From: Ciona savignyi
Lineage: Eukaryota; Chordata; Ascidiacea; Phlebobranchia; Cionidae
Assembly: GCA_000149265.1 (NCBI GenBank)
Contig: CH003067.1
Location: forward strand, 300,563-364,562
Reading direction: 5' to 3'
DNA: 64,000 bases
Numbering within the stretch: position 1 is the stretch's first letter; the number at the start of each line of letters is the position of its first letter. The position numbers and the translations under genes were made by a program. The notes under the pieces were generated by a model, which was not told where the DNA came from, made no database searches, and saw only the letters and a list, made by a program, of their open reading frames with translations. Positions 1 to 14,600 of this stretch are shown one piece after another.

Positions 1-2834
<2,834 letters not shown>

Positions 2835-2975
2835 TCAGTATACCATTCTACTTAACTTATTTCAGAAGTTAACAAACAACTAGATAGAAAAATGGGTGGT
2901 TCATAATGACTGTACAGCTACTGAAATTCTAAGGAAATACTATATAATACATAATGAAATTTACTATTACAACTT

Positions 2976-3815
2976 CAGTCCTCGAAATTCGTCACGGCAA
3001 AAGGCAATTGCCGTGAGGTTTGCCGTGGACTTTTGCCAAATTAACTAAAGTCCACGGCAAAAAAAATGCCGTGGTTTTTTTTGATCACTTACTAATTGTT
3101 TTTTTTTAATCACTTACTAATTGCAAAAAAAACTGTCAAAATATAAGAAAAATAGTTTCAAAGCGCACGACGGCACTTTTATTAAGTTTTTATCAAATTA
3201 CAACGTTCTAACACAAAACTCCAAACTTAAAATTCAATTACGCTAGCAGCCAGCTGTCAATCAAATCTCCGAGAGACTACGTCGCTTTGATCGTTGCCTG
3301 CCGATTTGCTGAGTTGACAAATCGGCAAATTTAATTAGATAAATATATGGAGCGCGTGTCTGGAAATCGCATGTATTTCCTTATTTGGTATTTTTACTGT
3401 ATTTTTTTCTTTTAAACTGTAGTCCTCTATTATTTTGGAATTATTATCCAGTCCAAACCAGATAGATGCTTCCTAGGCCTATTATTCTATTTCTAACATT
3501 GACGTTGGATTCAGGATTTGTAGTTTTTTGAAGCTATTGCAATGTGTTGTATTTTCATATAATAGAAATACAGAGATAACAAATTAAGTGCTTTTGTTAT
3601 GTGCCTTAGCTTACCTACTAATATTGCACAATTGGCTCTTGTCCAACGCACCTTAGCGCGGTGTCGCGCAAATTAGAATAAACTTACTTCCGGATTTTGC
3701 GATTATTTAGTACTGGGTATAGATCCACGGCAAAATGCCGTGGGCTTTTACGTTTATACGATTTCCCACGGCATTTTTTTTTGCCGTGGACTCCGCAAAC
3801 GAATTTCGAGGACTG
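2976..3815. mobile_element. Non-autonomous inverted-repeat DNA transposon, 840 bp
   Basis: The element starts CAGTCCTCGAAATTCGT and ends with the perfect 17-bp inverted complement. It is flanked by the 6-bp direct repeat CAACTT (2970-2975 and 3816-3821). Subterminal blocks of CCACGGCA and its complement recur at both ends. No transposase frame is present. It lies just upstream of the CYFIP start codon. The superfamily is not assigned: a 6-bp duplication does not fit the common hAT, Tc1 or piggyBac patterns. Confidence 0.8.
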
Positions 3816-4177
3816 CAACTTGCTGCATATCCTAGTCAGAGATTCTTTAATCCAAAAAGTTGTTGGAATAATACAATCTGCTGAGTAAGTTGATTGTATC
3901 TTTGTGCAAGACTTTTAAGTCGATATTGCATAAACCCATTGTAGTAAGTTGGACTAAAACACTCAGTCAATAAACATTTATTTGTGGGTTTGCTGCATCG
4001 TTCACCATAATTAACAACAACAAAAGTAGGCATGGCATAGACTAAAACAAACTTTTAACTAAGAAACAAATAATTAATCATGAAAAGTGCAGACTCATTA
4101 GTAAACATAAAGGAGGCAAAAATATTATCTGGTCAACGCTTGAAAAAGTACATATCACTTTTAACTAACGTAAATGG

Positions 4178-4381
4178 GTGCCTCTAAATACTACAGGATG
4201 GCTTGGATCACTTAGATTGTTATGGAGAGTGATTCTAACCCTGTCCCAAACACTAATCTTAATCCCAGAACTAACTTTAACCCCAACCCTAACAATAATA
4301 TCATGGTTTTTGTAATTACGAAGTATAGTAAGTGATCCAAGCGCTCCATGCGATCCAAGCGGTCCTGGAGTATTTAGAGGT
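4178..4381. repeat. MITE-like inverted repeat, about 200 bp
   Basis: The left end CCTCTAAATACTACAGG is mirrored by CCTGGAGTATTTAGAGG at the right end, and both arms continue with GCTTGGATCACTTA-type sequence. The interior (TAACCCTGTCCCAAACACTAA and similar) resembles the interior of the MITEs at 42071-42282 and 48124-48351. No clear target duplication was seen. Confidence 0.6.
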
Positions 4382-5139
4382 ATCGAAGGTAAATTGCAAC
4401 TGTGCAGAATGAAACTACCATAAAATTTAAATCTTTATTGCCACACATATGCAAATGTACATATATGTTAATTATTACACATGCTGGACTTTATTATATG
4501 TACCGTAGGTATTTAGCTATGATATATATCAGAATAAGGATTTTGTATTTTTGTCAAAATATGCGAAGAGAACAACATTAATTTACATTTATATATATTT
4601 AAGATCAGCATGCAACGAAACTACCTTACGGGCAACAAGTCTATTTACCCACTCCCAAAATATTCTTATGACGTCATCAGATCAAAATACAAACAAAACA
4701 TAATATACCTCAACTAGCTAAACCGCCCTTATCTTCACTTTAGTGTGCAATTTTTCTCATACTCTTCTTTTATTCCAGTGTGCTGTATACGAAAGAAGTG
4801 TACTTTGCTTTATTGTGTGTCATACCATTGGAGTCAATCCACTTCCGTTAGCGGTAAGTGCCTTGCCCAAGGACAGAGCAAATTACCACGGCCATTCTGT
4901 CACAATAATATTATGCCGTCTGCATTGTCGCACGAAGTCGTACGATAAAAATTGAAGGATGAAATGAATAAATATAACTGGTTAAGTTAAAAGATTAGCA
5001 AAATACAAAAAAAACAAACATTGTATTTGATAAAAAATTAGCAAAATACAAATGAGTGTTTTTACCTAATTCTTCAAGAAAGCTGATGGGCGCATGACAT
5101 TTTTTACAAAATTAAAAAGAGGATATTCAGTACGACTAT

Positions 5140-5526
5140 AGTTATTCTGGCAAAAAATATTTTTACCAAACTTTTTTTTTTGGTGCCGCAGTACGGCGCA
5201 TTTGATTAAGGTTTTTTTTTTAATTTTATGACTGATGCCGAATGTGCTTAGATCATACTATAAGTTTTTGGTTTAAGCAATGATGATAAACTGTTTATAA
5301 TCATTGGTTTAAGTATTATTGCATTTTTTTATCTAGAATGCAATTCATCCGCCAGTTATTTACACCATTTTCATAGAAATCTTGATATAACCACTCATTT
5401 ATTTTATTTTTAGCTATGCGATTTTTGTTGCCGTGCCGTTTAACCGCTGCCGTACCAATGAAACGTTAACGTACTGTTACTCCGCAAATATCAGTTTGAC
5501 AAAAATATTTATTGTGCCAGAATAAT
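5140..5526. repeat. Imperfect terminal inverted repeat, possible MITE
   Basis: TTATTCTGGCA followed by an A/T-rich run at about 5140 is mirrored by TGCCAGAATAA at about 5516-5526, 115 bp before the ZC3H13 start codon. A target duplication could not be settled, so this may be a degraded MITE or chance symmetry in AT-rich sequence. Confidence 0.35.
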
Positions 5527-5644
5527 TTTGGTTTAGTGCGACATGGTGCGACAGTGTTGCAGTAGTGTTGCGTACTAAACGATTACCTAGCAGACGTTTT
5601 GTTTCTGCTATCTGAAGTGCAAACTTTAATTAAACGAAAAAATC

Positions 5645-8600
5645 ATGAAAAGACACAAGAAAGGGCCAACTGGTAAGTGTAGATTTATAATATGAACCGT
5701 TATTTAATTAGTTCTACATATGCACAACAGCACAAGTGTGTTTGTTTACAATGTACGGTCATGTAGCATTTGGATAATTTTTATATTTAACGACTGACGT
5801 TCCAGAACAATTAGATGTACATGAGCGTGGCCATCAGCAACATAGGCATCAGCATCACAAATCAGAGCGCGGTAGAAAAGAAGTTCATGAGGAAAAGTAT
5901 GTTGCACGGAAACGATCTCCACAGTCTTCAAGTTCAAGGTGCGGGATACAGTAAAACTCTAAATATACTTTTTTCTCTTTTAAACAGGATTAGGAGTTTG
6001 ATGTAGTTTTTCTTTAATTCACTTGCGGGATAAAGTAAAATTTAAAATATTTCCACTTTTACCTAATATATGTATGGACAGAAATGTGATGTTTTAAACC
6101 TAATTAATTGTCATATCACCAGCATTTTGTAGCACTGGAAACAGTGACAAGGACAGTAGTGCTTTTGTAACTACTTCTAATTTCAGTGTGAGAGAAGACT
6201 TCGAGAAAAAGAAAAGAAAAAGGAAGCCTTCTTCATCCTCTTCCAGCGACTCTTCTGTCTCCCCTTCCTCAAAACATAAAATGAAGAAGCAAAGATACAG
6301 AAGTCCTTCTCCTAAAGGAAAGCCAAAGCAGAAAAAGGTACTGATTCGACAAAGTACTTTTAAACTGTTTGGATTTTTGGACATGGTCTAATAATCACAC
6401 TGACCAGGCCTATACAATCACCCATTGTGGTCCTTGCATAAGCCACACAACAAAATTGCTTTAGTCCAGTATGTTTAAACACGGATAACATCCTTAAAAG
6501 TGACATGAAAAGTCTTAAAAGCTGTATTACTATGACTGCATGCTGTTATTTATTATGCAAGTGTAGACTTGTATTGTTCTTAGGCCTCAATACATTAAGA
6601 ACTGTTCAAATAGCAGCTAGTGCAGTCCATTTTTACAGCAGTGTAGTTGTTTCATATTTAACTATTAATCACTCACCGACCAATGTTAAAGCTATGCATA
6701 TACACAGTTTTTGATAAAATTAAATTTCTTATCCATACAAATTGTTTTTTTTTGGCAATTTTTCTTTGTCAGTGAAAAATTATGTCGCCATCAAGTATAA
6801 AAATATTGTTTGATTTGACATTGTGTTCAAGAGGAAACACAATCTAAAATGAGTGTATCAGTGTACACCCAAATCGTTTAACCAGTTTTTTAGTATCTCA
6901 CGATTTCTCAACTTGGATACCATGTTTATTTATTTTTTGGGATACTTTAATTTGGTAAAACCCAATAATCCGCTGGGTTCAAGCAATGTCCGGTAAGTGC
7001 CTTGCCCAAGGACACAACCGACTAGCTAGTGACCAGTTTCGAATCTTAGACCTTTCAGTTAAAGTCGCACTAAACCACCAGACTAACCAGTAGGACAACA
7101 TGAACTACTAATTGATGCACAACCTAATCATCCATCAGGAACTCGAAAGAGGCAGGAGTAGAGAGAAGAAGCAACGAAAGTTGAAAGACATTGGTAGAAT
7201 TCCGGAAGATTACGGCAAACACCGATCATATGATGACAGTGGAAAAGCGTATGCAGATTCTGATGAGGTACAAAGGTACCGGGATGATAGAGGGAACTCG
7301 AAAACTGGAAAGCCAGCACATGATTTTAGACAGTGAGTTTATGGTATTTACATTGGATTTATGAGTTTTTGTATACATTCATTCTGAGTGCCTTTTAAGT
7401 ATCCTGGATTATGTAACTTTGTCATTTCTGGAAAAAGTTGAAAATACATATGACATATATAAGAACAAAGTATATATTTTTACATTAAAACTATTAAATC
7501 ATAATAGTTGTATTTTTGCATGTTCAAAATTACTGATAAGCACCACTGTGCTAAAGACTTAACTAAACCAAATAATTATGACACACACATTTGCGAGCAA
7601 AATTCACGACTTTATATAAACATTTCATACTTTTTATGTCACGTAATAAGTCTCCACACTTAAGTATTTTTTATTTGCATTTTCCGTTGGTGCAGTTCCC
7701 AGAAAAACCCGGAGCGAATAGTCCAGCCGGAACTTGTCAAAAAGTCGAGGATGCCTGAGAGTGATTTCGACTCTTCCAGCGATGGTTGGAGCTCAGGGAA
7801 GCCTTCAAAGGTCGAGCGGAAACCGGAGAAACCTCACAAGAAACACAAGAAGGAGATCGAGGATCAGCCTCGTGAGAAACCGAAGAAGAAACTCAAAGAT
7901 CAGGATCCTGTGAGGCCATCATCGAAATCCCTGCCTCCAAAACGTGAAATGTAGGATAATTTTTAAATTTTTAGTTCAAAATGAATCTTTCAGTTGATAA
8001 AATATTATACATTTATTTTTATGTTTTCTTAGGAAAATCGGAATGTTTTCGATTTATGTGCTTTTTTAAATGATATTTTTTAACGTTAAAATTTTATAGA
8101 TTTTCACGTTTAGCGAACAAATCTTTTGGTTTTGATACATTGCCTTTCACAATTTTCAATGATACCCAAACTTCTTGATTCACCAAACTTCTTCGATATT
8201 TAAACAACCCTCACAGGGAGGAGAGGTTGCCGAGAGATGACAGGCGATACGAAGAATACGATCGATCCATCTCTCCAGAGCCCAAGGATAAATATGACAG
8301 GTAGGTTTCTGTGCATCTATGCTGTGCATCTATGCCCTGCATTAAAATTTTTAAATCGCGACCCCTGTTTCTCCAAATACTCTGGTGATGGTGACGCTAA
8401 TGATTATATTTAATAAAAAGTAGTAAACCAAACCCTAAGTTTTATCGTACTGGGCCTAATTGATAAATTACCCAATACTTTATAAAACAACCCCAGAATG
8501 TATATTAATAGAAGGAATTTGTCCTAATTTTTTCAGAAAGACCAATAAACAAATGCACGTCAATTCCTTCTATTTAACAGATTCATATATAAAAGTTAAC

Positions 8601-11600
8601 ACAAGTTTTCCAGTAGTTACTTTGGTCTTTGGTAATCAATTTGGGGTGTTGAACGATTTTCTAATAAAAACAATTATTGTGGTGGAATAGTACCCAACTA
8701 ATCGTTTTAGGTGAACATTGTTTGCCTGTCGACTTTTTTTTCCAAAAAATCAATGCCTGTTTTTATATCCAGCTCTCAAAGGTACCAGAACGATAGTGCC
8801 AGCGACATAGCTGGCAAGAAAAAGAGCAAAGTCAAGAAAAAAAAGAAACAAAAATCAGAAGAAGTGAAAGAAAAAGTCGTTCCTCGCAAAAGAAGTCATC
8901 CTCATGAGGTAAATTAAGCAAATTCAATTTTTTGCTGACGACAATAGTTCTGATAACCTGATGTTAGGCATGAAATATTTGACGATTGCCTGTGTGATAA
9001 CACCCCATCCATATAAGTATGGCACATCCCAGCAATATATTACAACATGAGCTGTGCTTCCATGGGCAAATACCGAATCGATAAACTCCCATCAATTTCC
9101 CAGGTTCCACCTCCGGAGGTGCCGAAACAGAAAAAGACGAAGAAGCATCATCGCCATGAGGAAGATTATTCTTCCGAGAGTGAATTCGAAAGCGTAAATC
9201 TAAAGCATAGAAAAGATATTAGGGCGGATAGGTAACGCAAAACATATTTAGTGAAAGTAATTTTAATATAATGCATTTGGTTTTAAGATTTGACGTTGCT
9301 CAATTTTATATTGATGATTTTTTATTTAAAGAACCTTAGGAAAATAAAACCGTCATTATAAACTGTAATAAAACCAGCAATAAAAAGCAATGAAACTGTA
9401 CTTTGCAGTCAAATGACACATGTAGTTGAAATAAACCTTTTAAGTTTTTCTGTGTAATTGCTCTGTTAGTTCAAAAGTAAAATCCACAAAAAACTAAGTG
9501 TATTTAATTGGTCATTGCTTTTTATTGTGTATAAGAAAAAGTAAGTATTGGTACAATGATAGTGTTAAAAAGTATGTGTTAGCTTTTCCAGGGCCAAAAA
9601 TCTGCGTGAGTAACGCCAGTAACTCTCAGTGTTTAGTCACATAGCGCACACCGTGTGGGTCAAAATTTCCTCTTCCAATAAAAAAACTAATTAACGCTTA
9701 CCACGACCGTTCGCTATTCAACTGGCGTATAGGGAATAAAAAACAAATCCTTATCATTGCAATCAATTTTTTATACACATGTCACGTCCAATATTGGAGT
9801 CTATATTACTTACAGCCGCATCAAAAAACGGTTGCGGTAAACGATTTATTCCTGATACTCTAGTAAAAGATTTACTCACGTTACGCGTGAGCTTCCACAT
9901 GCGAGTGAATTCTTACTTGCCCGAAATTTGATGAATGTTTTGCCCTGCACTTTAAAAATAACTTTTGCTTGTATAATTGGTTGTACAAATCACATTAAAC
10001 ATTTCACCCTTTATTGATTTTGACAGAGGTTAACTAACAAAAAATCAGGTAACCAGTTAATGTTAAATAATGCAGAGTAGGGATGCACAAACTAGAATAT
10101 CTTGGTATTCTAGAATAGTTATTTCGAATCCAGAATATCGAATCCTATTCTATATTAAAAAGCAAACTCCAGTTAAAGTGGCAAGATCGTCAAAAATTCC
10201 TGCTGCTGCTGACTACCTCTTTGGTCAGTGTGATTACATACTTATAATCATAGGCGGCGACTTCAGTAAAATGTTACCGTTGCGCCAAATTGTATGACGT
10301 CACAATCGGCCCTATGCCTCGAACTAACTGGGATAGAACTATGATACTAACGATTTACAAAGCTAAAAGATTAAGCCAGGAGTTTAAGTGTTTAATCTAA
10401 CTACTTCCCCCGCTGAAATATTGCATGGTTATACGCTGTTCAGCGTCAACAATACGGAAAGAATATACCAAATATTTATGTGTCTGCAAGGGCTGTGCAA
10501 GAACCCAGATTCTTATAACGGTTAACTGATCAAAGAAAAAAAAACGTTAACCCGTTAACCGATGTTAGCCTACTGTTCTCTCTAGCTAATACTTAGTAAT
10601 GGGAAGAACATGGGGAAAAACGGCAGTGCGTCAGTGGTCCTGTATTGAATCTAGGTCAACGTAACCCTAGGTCAAACCGCCGATCAAAGCAATAAACACC
10701 GCTGGAAAAGCAGGCGCTGCGGTTAGACGATTTAATGTGATAATTATTTAAATGCGCAGGGAATTTTTTGCGTTATTATAAAACAGACATTGCGGCGCAA
10801 CGGCGGAAGTCTGCGCGCTTATAATATCCGTTGTAATCAACGCTGTTGCAATATGTACAATGGAAATAAAAAGGAACTCCATGCAATTATAGTTTCTTAA
10901 TGTGCAATGTATATTATTTCGAATCCAAATATTCGAAATAAACGTAATATTTTGGATTCGAATCCTACGGGATTCGAATCCGGAAGATTCGATCATTCTA
11001 GTTTGTGCATCCCTAATGCAGAGTCTTTGCTAACACATGTGTGGTTCTTACTATTTCCGGCATCTACATTTATGCTCTTCGTATGATCCAGGCATCCGGA
11101 AGAGTGGAAGACGGTGGATGACATTGACGATGATCGCCCACTGCATCGGAAGACTGAGAGGAACTATTCATCCAACAGGAACTTTAAGGATCTTCCAAAA
11201 GATAAAGACCGACATGCGAGATATGAGAGTTTGGAGAAATCACGCACTCCCCAGGAAAGGTGGGAAATACAATTATTATACAGTCTAGCCTTGCTGTTGG
11301 TTAGTCATAATTATTAGTTCTTGATATTAGTTCACATACCCTACACTATTAATACTTTTTGCAAATTCACTGTTATCATTAGATTAGTCTACGACTCTTA
11401 CAATTTTCTTCTACAATTTTCTAGATGCTGTTTGATAGTTTTTATTTTTTATAATTTGTTTAATTTTAGATCCCATTTGACTAAAAGACTGAATATACTG
11501 TCATGACAAAATACATATTTCTTATAAATGCTTAACTTTGTTAAATAGTACAAGCTTTTCTGTAACTACTTATTTTCCTACTTTTATTAAATTCAGCACC

Positions 11601-14600
11601 ATTTTCGCCAGTGTCATCCATTTGGATTCATAAATATTTCCAACTCCTGCTAATATGACTTTAAACATCTAAAAATACTTTCAGAGTGGAGTACCAACCT
11701 CGACCCCAAGGTAGGATGGACAGGTCTCCTCCTGAGCGTAGACCCGAGCGCTCTCAGAGAAGTCCAGATCGGAGGCAAGAGCCAACTCCTGAGATCCGGA
11801 GGATTCCCGAAAGACGACCGACTGAGCCGAAGTTGAAGGTCCGGGAAGATAAAAGCATCGACAGAAGAAGAAACGATGAGGATCATTATATTCCTCGTGG
11901 GGGTGAGCGGAGTTTGGAATATTCGCGAGGTCATGAGCGAAAGGTGGAAAATTATGAGATCCGTGAAAAAATGCCGCCAGCCCGTTACGATGACCGTGAC
12001 CCCCCTGGTAGGTTTGAGGGTAACCAGGAGCGCGTTCCTGAAAAATTACGGGGAAACCCCAGGTTTTATGAGAAGCCCGCACCCGCAAGATATCACGAGA
12101 AGCAATTCGATTCACGGGATATGAGGTATAATGAGCAGAGTAGCATGAGGTATGAGGATGCCCCACGATCACGGAGACAGGACTTCCCTGAGGAACAAAG
12201 GACTCAGAAGACAATGAAATATGAGCGGGAAGTTTTGATGAATGACATCCGTCCTAAACCGATCCGGAAGTTGAATGATCCTCGCGACCGGCCTGACTTC
12301 CCGCCTCAGAGGACTTCCTCGTGGGATCCTGACAGAGACAGAAAGATGAGGCACCGGGGCTCTCAGGACTTCGAGGAGCAGGAGAGGACACAGAGGATCT
12401 CGTCGTGGGTGGATGGCAGAGACGGGGCGAAATTACGAATTGAGACCCGGGAAAAATTTCCTCGCGAAAAGTGGCAGCCGGAGGGAGGTAGACATAGAGT
12501 GGACGAAAGGAAGGTAGAGGTGAGTGCACAAGAGAATTAAACATTAAAACTATATTATTTTATATATAAAATCTATAAACAAAATGCGGATCAAGATAAA
12601 TTTAAATGATAATTCTTAAAGGCAAAAATAAGAACCTCTAAATATTACATAGAGGGATCCTTAAAAACCCTGCATAAAACCCAGTGTTTATAGGGTGTTG
12701 ATTAGTAAAACTATTTTCAATCTTTTAGTTTTAAATTCAAAGCTTACCCTGTTATAGTGGGTTTGGGTTAAGTAAAATTGTTCGTAATCTTTAGTTCCAC
12801 TTTTCCACTATTTACTGGGGCACTTTTAAACCAGAGACAGAGTCGTACCAGTTATTATACAGATTCAATTGTGGTAAGACTTCCTTTCGAATTTTCACAA
12901 TGTATAAAAACTGTGGTTTCTTTTCTGGGTTGACTGTGAAACATACTTCTATCAACTTTATATAAACAGACCAATGAAATAATTGTAATTTTTAATGAAA
13001 ATTACCATTAAATCAAATCGAATTTTTAATGAACACCACTCTTTAAAATCAAGTTTAAAACCAAAAAAATTTATAAAAAATAAAAATAAAATAAAATTAA
13101 TATGGTGTATTAAAAGTAGCCTACTTAACTTTGAATTGAAAATGCAAAAAAAAAATATTTTTTATTGAAATCGAATTTAAATCTTGATTATGAAACTAAC
13201 ATTCCTAATTGTAGGTTGAGTACAGCCGTGGGCAAAGTGACCGAACCAATAGTGGCTCCCGCGATCGAGGTAGGTTTCCGGATGATCGTCCTCCAGCCCC
13301 ATCCTCCCGCTTCACAAGGGAAGTCCGACAGAGCGGTGAAGTCCGGAGCCGGGATCTCGGATTGGAGGTCACAATCCGTGATGAAGGAGGAAGATCGAGT
13401 ATCAAAGTTGATGAGCGGTAAGTTTGATCTGTTGATTCTATTGTCAATTATAAGAGCAGTGATATAAGGTGGGATGACGTCAAAACAACCTCTTAGATGT
13501 CAAGAAGGTTCTATTAGTAGAACTTTACGTGTTTATTGCCTAATGTGTGAGTTTAAAAATCCTTAGAAAGTATTTTTGTATTGTCATTCTTCATGTTACT
13601 TATTTGATGTGTTACTTACATACTAATTGTAATGATAGTGTTGGAGTGATAATTGACTTATTAAAACGACTGCTATCGACTGTATGGTACGGTGGCTTAA
13701 TTGATAGAGCGTTAAGCTTGTATTGCCATGGTGTAGGTTCGAAAGCCACCAGGCATTTATTTTTTGTACCCTCATACTATATTTTTATTTAATAATGAGC
13801 CAGCTGATCAGGTTTATGGTGTCACATCCATTGCTGTAGGATTTGATAAAAAACAGTACAATCTCAAAAAGATTTTGATTTAAGTCTTTATTTTTTTGTT
13901 TCCAAAAAAATTCTGGAAAACCTATAAAAGATACAGCATACTAAAATATCAAAGATATAGCATACTAAAATATCAAAGATATAGCATACTAAAATATCAA
14001 AGATATAGCATACTAAAATATCAAAGATATAGCATACTAAAATATCAAAGATATAGCATACTAAAATATCAAAGATATAGCATACTAAAATATCAAAGAT
14101 ATACCATGCTAAAATATCAAAGATATAGCATACTAAAATATCAAAGATATAGCATACTAAAATATCAAAGATATAGCATACTAAAATATCAAAGATATAG
14201 CATACTAAAATATCAAAGATATAGCATACTAAAATATCAAAGATATAGCATACTAAAATATCAAAGATATAGCATACTAAAATATAAAATATCAACACAA
14301 TGCAGTCCCAGCAAAGCAAGACTCTCCCCTCCTCCCCGCCACGTATCATATGATGCGTCACGTGATGCAAGACCTCCCGGGAAGCGAATGTACGATTCAA
14401 GCAAGGAACGACCGCCTCATTTGGCGAAAGTGCTCCGAAGGGATAGAAGCAGCTCTGAATCGAAAAGGTTTAGCTTTAAAATGCTATTATGTCAAATGTT
14501 TGCGAACTTTAATATTTATCAGCTTCATGCTGTATATCTGTACCCCAAAGTACACTTTGCAATATGACTAAGCAATCTTACACTGTTAATCTTACGTTGG

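Larger units (their letters stand above)
3822..5644. other. Intergenic region between CYFIP and ZC3H13
   Basis: The two genes are divergent, so the promoters of both should lie within 2826-5644. Inside are a MITE at 4178-4381, a fragment of another repeat at about 4720-4775 (the phrase CTTTAGTGTGCA shared with the MITE at 42071), a minus-oriented SINE scrap at about 4830-4905 (CCTTGCCCAAGGACA) and an inverted repeat at 5140-5526. No exon was recognised. Confidence 0.5.

Noticed and set aside
4225-4300. CTAACCC/TAACCCT-rich strings resembling telomere repeats, also at 42165-42230
   Set aside because: They are the interior of MITEs with inverted ends, not arrays of TTAGGG.
13691-13752. tRNA-like sequence with A-box (TGGCTTAATTGATAGAG) and B-box (GGTTCGAAAGCC)
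   Set aside because: The T stem cannot form alongside a full acceptor stem; best explained as the head of a tRNA-derived SINE or a tRNA pseudogene.
13888-14567. Long open frames on both strands with repeating YSILKYQR or YIFDILVC
   Set aside because: They come from a 24-bp minisatellite whose unit length is divisible by three; it lies in a ZC3H13 intron.
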